Shown here: one piece after another, positions 55,161 through 64,000 of the stretch
How positions within the stretch are numbered: the stretch's first letter is position 1
Layout: each line of letters begins with the position of its first letter
Assembly: GCA_023375785.1 (NCBI GenBank)
Contig: SZWC01001168.1
Location: forward strand, 187,563 to 251,562
DNA: 64,000 bases
DNA from: Penium margaritaceum
Taxonomy: Eukaryota > Streptophyta > Zygnematophyceae > Desmidiales > Peniaceae
Direction of reading: 5' to 3'
The notes under the pieces: generated by a model
What the model saw: the letters and a program-made list of their open reading frames with translations, nothing else
Told to the model about the DNA's origin: nothing
The model's database searches: none
Translations under genes and position numbers: made by a program

Positions 55161-55871
55161 GTTTTGGAGCTAGAGGAGAGAGGGAGCCTTGGAGTAGCAA
55201 AAATGTGGGACTGAAAGGGCATCACTTGTGCTGAAGGAGTACATATAGAGCTAGACCTTGGGCAAGTCAGCCCTCTCACAAGCCACACCACTTAGCCATG
55301 GAGGCTAAGGCTCACACACTAGAATCCATAATCTCACACAAGAGAGGAAATCAGCCTAGCAATCAGGCCGACTACTCACACACGACCTAAAGAGCTAGAA
55401 AATTCTCTCATGGCACACTCTTAGTGGTCACATAACCCACTATCCCATGAAAAATCGCCATGTCTCCATGGCTAGCACACAAGGACCTCACCTCACCTAA
55501 AGAGTAAGGAGAGGTACCTTTTTCTTAGTCAGCATATTCTGACAAGTCAATCCAAGAATATAGGACCTTTTGGGATACTTCTTCCATCAGGTCTTGATCT
55601 TGGAACTCTTGCCTTTTTCTTTTCTCAGGCAAAGGCATGGAGCCATCGCCCATGGTCACCCAGATACAGGTTGTCAATGACCCTGGAAACTTTGAAAATT
55701 CATATCTCCTAATCCGACTGTTGGATCGGCTTGGAACTTGAAGCGTAGACATTTCGCCATTGCATCTTTCCAATGGTGAAGTCAGATTGACGATCGGAGT
55801 ACACATCTTGTAGTTTCTTGGAACTTGCTCTTGTGGACTTGAAACTGAGCCGGATGGCTCCTTTTCCAACA
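55161..55871 (-). repeat. 5' LTR of element K
   Basis: About 711 bp; the 3' end is mutated (GTTTTGGAGC for TGTTGGATC), the 5' end intact (TTTTCCAACA in plus text). Next to the PBS remnant. Confidence 0.86.
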
Positions 55872-57586
55872 GACCGCAGTGCTCACGGCTTTGGCCCATA
55901 AATTGTAGGTTTGTCAAGCTGCGTGTAGCATGGATCATGCCAACAACATAATAGTGCGGTTGGCGTGTTCTGCTACACTGTTCTGCTATGGTGGGTATGG
56001 CGCAGTGCGCTGTGCCTTGATGCCAACTGTTGTGACGTAATCCTGGAATTCCTTGCTCAGATCATCTTTACCGCAATTGCTGCACAACGCCTTTATCTTC
56101 TTTCCTGTCTGGTACTCCGCCATTGCCTTGAACTCCTTGAACATGTTGAAGTACTTGTCCTTGGAAGCAAGGAAGTACACAGTAGTGTAATGGCAAAAAT
56201 CATCAATGAAGGTCAAAAAATACCTAGAGCCTCCAAAGCTCTAGATCCGCATTGTGTAGACCAGCTCGAACACCTCTTGTGTATGCTCCCCTACTCTAGA
56301 GAATGCCTCGCGATGCTGCTTCCCTTCCAGACATCCAATGGACAACTACTGCTCAAAGTTTGAGATAGTGGACAAGTCACGCACATGCCAATGTGGCCAT
56401 AGCGTGCATGCCAGATCTCGCCATTTGTTTCTTGCACCAATGCTGCAAGACTCTACTCACGCGCGATCTTGGTCTCCCCCAGCAGGCGGTACATGTTGCC
56501 CTCCTTCACCGACCTAGCCAACTCCTCTTCTGTGTCCTTATTGAGGACGTAACCATAGTCATCGTTAAAGATGATGCGTAGTCCTATGTTGGTGAGAGAA
56601 TATACCAAGAGGAGATTGAATGCAGCATCAGGTACATACAACACGCCATGGAACACTCTCACTTCAATGCCACGTGGGGTGTCCAACGACATCTCCACAA
56701 TCTCAATCCCCTCGGCATACACCACCTCATCATTACCCATAAAAAAAGGACGGGGAGGGATGGACAACAGTTACATAATCCACTCCTTGTGATTCTCAGG
56801 CTCTTGGTACACCCTAAGTTCTTGTACCATGTGAGATCCGCCTTCTCCACTTGCGACACGTCAGACTTCGCCATGAAGAGACGGTCACGCACCTCCTTGG
56901 CAACATTCATGTTGCCAAAATGGCGCACACTAGCCTGGTTTTGTTGCTGCTGTTGCTCTTGACACTATAGTGACTACTGCTGCTGGTCCTGAGGAGAGTG
57001 CTACTTTTGCTGCTGCTGCTTTTTGTGGTCTCTCTTGAGCTTGAAATACTCCTTTTTGTAGTGTCCTTTTTGGCAGTAGTGGCACTTGCCTTTGTTCTTT
57101 TCTCTTTGTTGTCCAGACTGCTACTACGGTTGCTGGTTCTGTAAGCTCGTGGCCACAAAATCTACTTCACTATTGCCGTCGCCATTGCGCTTTGCTACAT
57201 TGCGACGCAATTCCACCTACACCAGCTGTGTAAAGATGAAGTCGAGGTCGAGAGTGGGCTGGCACTCCAGTCCCTCTTACACCTTGTCGTAGCTGGTTTG
57301 GAGTCACCTCTGCAAGAGGAGGATCAAGCGCTTCTCTTCCACAGGATTGCCGGCCGCTCGGAGCTGCTTCGCCAGATCCTTTGCCTTGTCTAGGTACGCC
57401 TCCATCCCTTCACCGTCCTGTATTTTTATTGCCATCATCTTCTCCTCCAAAGGCATGAGGAATGCAGGATCCTTGCTCTCACACTTCTTGCACAACGTGT
57501 CCCGCCCCTCCTTTGCAGTAGCCTTGTCACTCACGTACTGAAGATACGGGTTGGAGATGGTGTTGACCAGGAACTTCTAGGCCTGC
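55872..57586 (-). mobile_element. Element L, right part: integrase, protease and gag
   Basis: Minus-strand integrase core (55986-56216), GAG-pre-integrase (56453-56767), protease with NLG in place of DSG (about 56815), zinc knuckle (about 57040-57085) and capsid (57304-57586, AYLDKAKDLAKQLRAAGNP). It stops inside capsid where a short plus-strand LTR piece starts. Confidence 0.84.
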
Positions 57587-57639
57587 TATTAGGAAAGGAG
57601 TCATCCGGCTAAGTTTCAGGTCCACAGGAGCAAGTTCCA
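57587..57639 (+). repeat. 53-bp start of a family-1 LTR
   Basis: TATTAGGAAAGGAGTCATCC... matches the first 53 bp of the LTR; the rest is replaced by element M. A relic of an insertion into L followed by deletion. Confidence 0.8.
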
Positions 57640-58956
57640 TACTGTCTTAGTGGTACATGCAAGTCCTTCATCCGATGCCTTTATGACTTTGGTTTGAAAC
57701 ACGTAGAGGCCGTCGACCCTTAGAACTTGAAGCATGAGGTCATATTTGGTGTACAAAATCTGGATGTCCTCATTTTTTCGGGTCACCGCTTCCTTGTTGG
57801 TGAATACCACTGTCATGTTGTTTTCGGTGATTTGTGACACGGACAACAGATTGGCTGCGAAGGAGGGCATGTACACCACGTTTTGAAGGTTGACCGCCTT
57901 CTCTGCACCATTCACGTTGAACGTGATCACCTTGTCCCCTTCGTCCATGGCTTGGACCACGCCGCCATTTGCACACTTGATGCGCATGAAAGATTTGGCC
58001 ATGGAGACAAATACACCCTTCTCTTTTGATGAGTAGTGGTTGGTGCCCGAGTCAAGGGCGAATGCCCCAGGCCTGAGGATCGCTGCTCCTTTCATGGGCA
58101 GCCCCCTAACCATCATGTTGGTGAGCTCCTTCTCCTTTCTACCTTTGTTCCCGCCTTCTCTCTTGGGACTACGGAAGTCCCTAGCCCAATGCCCAGCCTT
58201 GCCAGAGTTGTGACAGTTGCCAGGCTTCTTGGAACTCTTCCCACCACCATTGCATTTCCCTCCACCGCCACTGCTTCCGCTATTACCTTGACTAGAGCGA
58301 GAGCTTGCACCTTGTCCACCAAAGCGAGAGGCCTAGGCTGGAATGTTTGCCTCACTGCCACTGCGTTGCATGGACTCGTTACGGACGTGTTCGGCGACAG
58401 CCTCATACGTCAGATCTGCCTCCTTCCAACTGCCAAATACGATGATCAAGTACCCCCAGCTTTCCAGGAGCGCCATTAAAAGGATCATAGCACGCATGTT
58501 GGAGTCGAGATTCCATTCCATTTACTGGACCTCTTGCAACACATTGTCGAACGACTGCAAAAATACTGGTGTCGATTCTCCTTCGCTCACCCTCATCGAC
58601 ATCAACCTTTGCAAGATGAACAGTCGGTTTACTAGGGCGTTTGATTGATGCATGCGTGCGAGTTTTGCGTAGGCCTCGGCAGCCAACGTGCATCCTATGA
58701 TGTGGGAGTATTGAGTCTCGTTGATGGACATCACAAGAATGGCGAGAACCATGTTATTCTACATCATCCATGCTACAAGGTCAGCCGCATGTGTTTTCAC
58801 GGTCGCATCGGCTGGTGCTGTCTCGGTCCCTTTTAGGATGTCAAGGTAGCCACGCACGTTCATGACAATCTCAAACAGTCATCTCCACAAGGGAAACCTT
58901 CTCCCCGTGAACTTGGACATACCTGCCTCAAGGCGGGTGAGAGTCGGATCCGCCAT
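57640..58956 (-). pseudogene. gag and protease of element M
   Basis: ATG at 58954-58956 (MADPTLTRLEAGMSKF). Stops near 58890 and 58760 and frameshifts break the UBN2-like capsid. The knuckle near 58185-58225 has full spacing but reads CHNSGKAGHWARDF, with two Cys lost. Protease ALDSG at 58045-58059 is intact within the 57616-58116 frame. Confidence 0.84.
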
Positions 58957-60040
58957 TTCTTGCAGTTGCTTGTCTTCACTGGTTTGCTGCTACTTTGCTT
59001 TATTGAGGTTGATGAGGCTGATGACGTTGTTGATTGTAACCGTTTTCAAAACGTGTAGTTGATTCTGTTGTATACCCCTCTCGCTGATGATCGCTTGAGG
59101 CGATGGTGCCGTCGTGAGAGAACGGACTCGGGGTCGTACCACCTTCTAGAAAGGGGTAGAGCTTAATCCCGTTGGGGCTCGAGGGTCGTGTCCAACATGG
59201 AAAGAGCTGTTTCTCGTCCCCTAGTCCGCCATGTGCGCGTACCCCACCTGAAGAAGCCGATGGAGCCGATGGAGCAGATGGAGCCGTCCGATGGTCGTGT
59301 CCCTGTTGTACCTGTGTGCCTTGCACGACCACGCGCTAGTCAGTCTTGGAAGCGTGCGTTAGACCCATAAATGTGGGCCCATACCCCTTTGTCAATGCGC
59401 CGGATAGCAACGGTCTAGAAAACGGCTCCCGAAATGGGAGGCTGCCAACCGCTCTTGGTATTGTAACCAAAATAACATATCATCCTCGAACGAGGGATCC
59501 ACACTTTAGGTTCGTTTGGTTTGCAACCTCACAAAGTCCGCATGTTGGTCTTTTGTTTCTACCTTTGGTTGGACACTCTGTGAGGTCTCAAAGGCAAGAA
59601 CTGTAAATGGATGCATGCAAGGTTCAGGCTTTTATACTTGTAGAGCTTTGCTAAAGCTTCTGCTTGTAGTGCCTCCACTGGAGCCAACCTTAACCTACAG
59701 TCCTACTTGGCACGTCCTTAGACCGCCAAGTGTCATCCTCAATGCAGGCTCTAGTAAGCTTCCTAGAAGCTTCCTGTCCCAGTTTAGGTAACAAAGAAAA
59801 TTACTGCCGTCGCAGGGTTTGAACCCGCGACCTCTCGTTTGAGACTCCGGTGCCTATTCAACCAAGCCAAAAAGGTATGGTTCCTATGATGAGCTACAGG
59901 GGATATACCCATTATGGGCAATGCATTCCTGGCCCATCTCAGAACAGACCAAGGGGACGTACTCCATAGAGCAGTACATGCATTGTCTGTATGTGTGGCT
60001 AGCCAGCTAGGCAGTGGACAAAGTGCATACTATTTGAAAG
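58957..60040 (-). repeat. 5' LTR and leader of element M
   Basis: Reverse complement aligns with 26570-27664. Holds the hairpin (59455-59470, weakened), the tRNA-like module (59804-59869, best B box) and the ~29-nt motif (59953-59981). The outer end is near 60040 beside family-3 gag text. Confidence 0.78.
59804..59869 (-). other. tRNA-like module in the LTR of M
   Basis: Minus strand: TGGCTTGGTTGA (A-box-like), then AGTCTCAAACGAGAGGTC, then GGTTCAAACCC, which fits the Pol III B-box consensus GGTTCRANNCC. TTTTC follows closely, like a Pol III stop. Best-preserved of the four copies. Confidence 0.5.
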
Positions 60041-60600
60041 AAGTTTTGGCCTCACTTCCGTTGTGGCGCATGGCCTCATTGCGCACGTACTCGGAAACTG
60101 CCTCATATATCACATCATCCCACTTCCAACCGCTAAGGATGGTGATGAGAGGACTCCAGCATTCAGGTACCACCATGGAGACGATCATGGCCTACATGTT
60201 GGTGTTGATTTTCTACCTCATCTGGGTTACTTCTTGTAGCAGTCCTTCAAAGTGTAGCAAGAACCCCGAAATCGACTTTCCCTTGCTTACTCTCATCCAA
60301 ATCAGCTTTTGAATGATGAAAAGACGATAAGCCAGAGCCGCTGACTAGTGTATACTTGCAAGCTTTTCATAAGCTTTCAATGCATATGGCATACCGTGGA
60401 GATGGGTATGTAGTGACTCATGCACTGATGTCACAAGGATGCCCAGCACCATCTTGGTTTTGGCCCTCTTTGCATCATACCCAGTGTCATCTTTTAGTAG
60501 TTCAACATCTTCTGAGAGGAAAACCTTCAAGTAGACGCGTACTTTCATTACAATATCAAACTACCATTTCTATGGTCATGCCGCCATTGATCTACTCAAG
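60041..60600 (-). pseudogene. Family-3 gag fragment (UBN2-like)
   Basis: Minus strand: FDIVMKVRVYLKVFLSEDV, KTKMVLGILVTSVHESLHTHL, a QKLIWMRVSKGKSISGF-like helix and VIYEAVSEYVRNEAMRHNGSEA. It parallels family-2 gag (FEIVMNVRGYLDILKG; VRNESMRRSGSEE) at low identity. TAG and TGA stops are present. Cut at 60041 by the LTR of M. Confidence 0.75.
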
Positions 60601-60888
60601 ACTAGACGTTGTATGTGGCGTTATACTACTTCTCTACTTCTTTACTTATGTGCTTTGTTGAGGCTTATGTAGGATGATGTAGCCTGTTGTCTGCTACCGG
60701 TTTAGAAGGTCCAAATCCCTTATTTATCCCTTAGCCATTGATCACATACAAGCAGAGAAGAACGCACTCTAGCAAACCCAGGGTCATGCCTCCAGAGGCA
60801 GAGCTTATCCTACTTAGGGCCCAAGTGGCAACATGTCTGAGGCGACGGTCTAGAAAACGTATTCAGAGACTATTGTTCTGGCCGACCG

Positions 60889-60910
60889 CTCTTGGTATTA
60901 CAACCAAGAG
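60889..60910. other. Conserved LTR hairpin, family-3 copy 1
   Basis: 8-bp perfect stem CTCTTGGT / ACCAAGAG with loop ATTACA, followed by ATGATATCACC. Confidence 0.7.
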
Positions 60911-61287
60911 ATGATATCACCCATATGAATCACTTCCTTACACTGTGTTCTTAGCAACGGGTCAGTTGCGTGCGAAGAGCAAACCTTTGGGCTTAGACCA
61001 ACCAATGCTTCTTTCTTTTCTACGTCAATTGGACAACACTGATAGGAATCTCAAAGGTAAGAATTGTACTCAATGACAGGCAACTGACAGGTTCTTATAT
61101 TCCTAGAGTGAGCCTCTAGCCTAGGTATGTAGCGGCTCCTTGAACGAGCCACTTTGGTGGCAATCTAGATTGCATCATCCCCCGTGCCTACATGGCGCTC
61201 CTTGTGACTGCCAAGTGGCGCCAGTGTCAACCGGCCTGAGGCAAACGGACTAGAAAACAGGGCCGACACAATAGCACCTGCCTTCGA

Positions 61288-61309
61288 CTCCTAGCATTTC
61301 AGCTAGGAG
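61288..61309. other. Conserved LTR hairpin, family-3 copy 2
   Basis: 8-bp perfect stem CTCCTAGC / GCTAGGAG with loop ATTTCA, followed by ACGATATCACC. Three base pairs differ from copy 1 and all three are changed on both sides. Confidence 0.7.
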
Positions 61310-61996
61310 ACGATATCACCCTTAGGATCATGGTTCTACACTGAGCAGTTCCTAGGCAATCACTTGCTAGCAACTGTGTCCACTTAACACTTGGTCACTT
61401 TCGCGCGAGGTGCTAGTCAAAGACTAACTCCTGGGACTTAGACCAACCAGTGTCTTCATTGTACTGTTCCTTAGTTGGACAACTCTGTGAGGAGCATCTA
61501 AGGCCAGATTGTGTAATTAGAATGAGGAATGAGCCTGGTACATATAGTCCTAGGCCTGGCATCTAAGGTGTGTGAGTAGTGACACTTTTGGGGTGGTTAC
61601 TCCACACCACCTCACCAGTCCGCCCATTACCGCATCCACTGACCGCCAAGTGGCGCACTCTCCTCATACATGGAGAAATGTCTAAGAAACTTCCCCTATG
61701 CTAGAAGGTCAGAAAACTTCCTGCGCACATCTACGCTCGATCGTAGGACCTGTTGTCCCTAAGTCCAACATGCTATCCGTTGCGTTACACTTCTGGTGTC
61801 TCGCTTGGACTTGGACCACGAACAAGGTCTGGGGGACTTACTCCAAGGGAGCAGTGCATGCCCAACCTGTCCGTCAAGTCATAGAAGTGGCCATAGGGCA
61901 TAGAAGAACAACAGCCAGCCACTATGAAGGACCTTGGAATGTTCTAAGATGTCTATTTGAACCTTCTTGTCCCCCTTTTAGTCACAAAGAAAATTA

Positions 61997-62062
61997 GTCA
62001 CTGGGCTGGGATTTGACCCAGTGACCTCTCGCTCCAGAGACTAACTCTGGAACATCTATGCC
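61997..62062 (-). other. tRNA-like module in the family-3 LTR
   Basis: Minus strand: stem CCAGA/TCTGG around loop GTTAGTC (TAG in the anticodon position), AGAGGTC, then GGTCAAATCCC as a B-box-like loop within a 9-bp stem GTCACTGGG/CCCAGTGAC. D arm and acceptor stem are not recognisable. The outside text (CTTTGTGAC) matches the family-2 copies. Confidence 0.42.
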
Positions 62063-62259
62063 AGAAGGAATTGTCCTAGGTAGTCTTTACTAGTTACACC
62101 ATCCAGTCTAGACCAAGGGGACTTGCTCAAAAGGAGTAGTGCATGCCTTGTCTATCTCGACAATACTTAGGGGACTTACTCCAAGGGAGTAGTGCATGCA
62201 TAGTCGGTCCTATGCCTGTCCAAATGTTAGCCATGGACAAGGAGCATATGCGGTCAACA

Positions 62260-62272
62260 AACTCTCCCTTGC
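62260..62272 (-). other. Polypurine tract of the family-3 element
   Basis: Minus strand GCAAGGGAGAGTT directly before the LTR start TGTTGACC. Confidence 0.7.
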
Positions 62273-63532
62273 ACATGTGTCCATTGGTTTTGAGATATCT
62301 CCTCTCTCTACCAGTCTTGGCCTTAGTCTTCGTCCGCCGCGTTGACCATACTGATGCATCGAATACTTGTAGACTGCAATTTACTATCTAGCGACTTTGT
62401 CATGCAATCTGCAAGCATATTCTTGGTCTCCACTTATTCTAGGTCCACGATCTGCTTTGCAACCAGGTCACGTGAGTAGTGGTATGTGATGTCGATGTGC
62501 TTGGTCCACCGGGAGATGACATCATCCTGTGCCATTTTCATGGCATTCTTGTTGTTGATGCGGACCTCTCTTACCTCCGTTTGTGGCACTTTCATCTCGG
62601 CAAGCAAACTACGTAGCCACTCTATCTCCTTGCATGCTTGAAACAGAGCGATACACTCTACCTCAGCGATAGAGAGAGAGAGACAGTCTTACTTTGTGCT
62701 TGCCCAAGAGACTGTACCACCGTTCAATAGGCACACAAAGCTTGAGGTGGACTTTCTGTCATCGATTCTTCCTCCCCAGTCGCCGTCTATATAGCAGACC
62801 AGCCGTAACGCGTCAGATCCTTCCTGGCCTCCAAATCAAAGACCCATGTGTCGGGTCTTGTGTAGATAGCGCATGGTGCACTTGACTGCTGGCCAGTGCT
62901 GTGCCCCTGGATTGGCCCCAAACTTGCTCACTTGTCCCACAGCATAACAAATGTCAGGGCGTGCTCCTACCATGGCATACATGAGGATGCCATCAGTTGA
63001 CTGGTAGGGAATATTCTCCATCGTACTCCGTTCTGCTTCCGTGCGGGGGCTCATGGAGGAGGAGAGCTTGATGTCTATTGTCATGGGTATGCTGATGAGC
63101 TTGCAGTCCTCCATGTTCTAGCACTTGAGGACCTCCATGATGTACTTGGTGTGGTTTAGCTCGATAGTGCCTGTTGCTCGATTGCGGTAGACGGCTATCC
63201 GGAGGTAGAACTTGAACCTCTTGCAAAGATCCGTCTCAATCTTGAACATGTTGCTGAGATTAGTCTTCAACTTGTTCATCACCTTGACTTACGATGAGCA
63301 GATGATCAAGTCATCCACGTACAGTACAACCAGCATCAAGCCTTGCTCATCCTCCCACACATAGACACTATGGTCCATCTGGCAGTGTGTGAAGGTGAGC
63401 CCGGCAATGAAGCCGTCCATCTCCTTGTACCATATCCTTAGGTCTTCTTTCAGCGCGTAGAGTGCTTTGACCAGTTTGTAACCCTTGCCCTATGGAGCTT
63501 TCACTCCCTCGGGCTCTTCTATCAGCACTTCT
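62273..63532 (-). pseudogene. Family-3 RT and RNase H
   Basis: Minus strand, from right: RT thumb/palm with YVDD at 63310-63321, a join near 63230, the MEDCKLISIPMTIDIKLSSSMSP segment, RPDICYAVGQVSKF, RYLHKTRHMGL, and RNase H ending in SRWTKHIDITYHYSRDLVAKQIVDLE and ADCMTKSL. Stops such as TAG near 63120 show decay. Interrupted at 63533 by a family-1 LTR. Confidence 0.82.
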
Positions 63533-64000
63533 TGTTGGATCTGGAGGAGAGAGGGAGCCTTGGAGCAGCGAGCATGTGGGACTGGAAGGGCATCACTTGT
63601 GCTGAAGAATGGTTGTTGAATCACTCAAAATGATGGAGTACATATAGAGCTAGAGCTTGGGCAAGTCAGCCCTCTCACAAGCCACACCACTTAGCCATGG
63701 AGGCTAAGGCTCACACACTAGACTCAAGAATCTCACACAAGGGAGGAAATCAGCCGAGCAATCAGGCTGACCACTCACACACGACCTAGAGAGCTAGAGA
63801 ATGCTCTCATGGCACACTCCTAGTGGTCACATAACCCACAATCCCATGGAGAATCGCTATGTATCCATGGCTAGCACACAGGGATCTCACCTCACCTAAA
63901 ACGTAAGGAGAGGTACCTTTTTCCTAGTCAGCACACTATGACAAGGCAATCCTAAGAATCTAGGACCTTTTTGGATATTTCTCCCATCAGGTCTTGACCC
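63533..64000 (-). repeat. Family-1 LTR, cut by the window end
   Basis: Starts TGTTGGATCTGGAGG, very similar to 39571-40309. Left flank CTTCT is the expected 5-bp target. Whether a full element or a solo LTR follows cannot be seen. Confidence 0.9.

Larger units (their letters stand above)
49584..55871 (-). mobile_element. Element K: complete, decayed family-1 element nested in L
   Basis: LTRs at 49584-50319 and 55161-55871, minus orientation, with PBS remnant, leader, gag and pol between. Flanks AGATC(AT) on the left and AGACC on the right fit a 5-bp target duplication within the integrase of L. The LTRs are clearly diverged from each other. Confidence 0.9.
57640..60040 (-). mobile_element. 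Element M: family-2 element, 5' part only
   Basis: Minus-strand LTR/leader (58957-60040), gag and protease part. Stops at 57640 in the SDEGLACTTKTV segment. More diverged from G and H than they are from each other, and it keeps the 7 bp of the zinc knuckle that G and H lack. Confidence 0.87.
60601..62259 (-). repeat. Family-3 leader and LTR, with internal tandem duplication
   Basis: The minus-strand LTR begins TGTTGACC at 62259. It carries the tRNA-like module (61997-62062), hairpins at 61288-61309 and 60889-60910, and three copies of a ~30-nt motif (61832-61861, 62117-62146, 62170-62199). The stretches ~60840-61200 and ~61210-61700 are diverged repeats of one another. The LTR 3' end is not resolved. 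No gene seen. Confidence 0.65.

Noticed and set aside
61740-61800. Minus-strand tRNA-Arg-like text (GCAACGGATAGCATGTTGGAC)
   Set aside because: The D-arm-like part is suggestive, but the anticodon loop has the wrong size and no proper T arm or acceptor stem follows.

Overview
The window is non-genic, retrotransposon-saturated DNA, most likely pericentromeric or otherwise heterochromatic, from a plant-type nuclear genome. The clues are Ty1/copia polyproteins of plant type, primer-binding sites complementary to initiator tRNA-Met (TGGTATCAGAGCC), polypurine tracts, nested insertions with 5-bp target duplications, and no recognisable host gene. I cannot place the species; a land plant is the default and a green alga is not excluded. 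Several gap characters and near-identical sequence on both sides of them show a draft assembly.

Three copia families are present. Family 1 has a ~735-bp LTR (TGTTGG...CCAACA), a ~630-nt leader, gag with a CHYCQKEGHYKKEC-type knuckle, then protease, integrase, RT and RNase H. It supplies elements A (+, 187-6164), B (-, 1-186 and 6165-10208), C (+, 10209-14236), D (-, 14237-15050 and 21579-25696), E (+, 15051-21578), F (-, 25697-26569), I (-, about 40627-42880), J (+, 42881-49341), K (-, 49584-55871), L (-, 49342-49583 and 55872-57586), plus further LTRs at 39571-40309 and 63533-end. Family 2 (UBN2-like gag, LTR beginning TGTTGAAATAG) supplies G (+, 26570-31508), H (+, 34457-39570) and M (-, 57640-60040). 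Family 3, a relative of family 2, fills 60041-63532.

Nesting order can be read from the interruptions: A sits in the RNase H of B, E in the 3' end of D, K in the integrase of L, G in F, and family-1 LTRs lie in H and in the family-3 element. D/F and the two family-3 bodies each share one LTR, as expected from LTR-LTR exchange or tandem copies. C and J lack a 5' LTR and both begin at the same short stretch of leader next to CAATTGA.

Between G and H lies a 2.6-kb minisatellite (31879-34456) of about 107 copies of a 24-bp unit with a 216-bp higher-order repeat. It makes long spurious ORFs on both strands.

Every element is broken. J is the least damaged family-1 copy and H/G the best of family 2. 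Notable signals are a strong excess of CAG-to-TAG changes at glutamine codons, several at the same codon in different copies (CHG-methylation decay, or amber decoding); tRNA-like modules with A and B boxes in family 2/3 LTRs; an LTR hairpin with compensatory base-pair changes; a 630-bp inverted repeat inside E; and several probable false duplications beside gaps.
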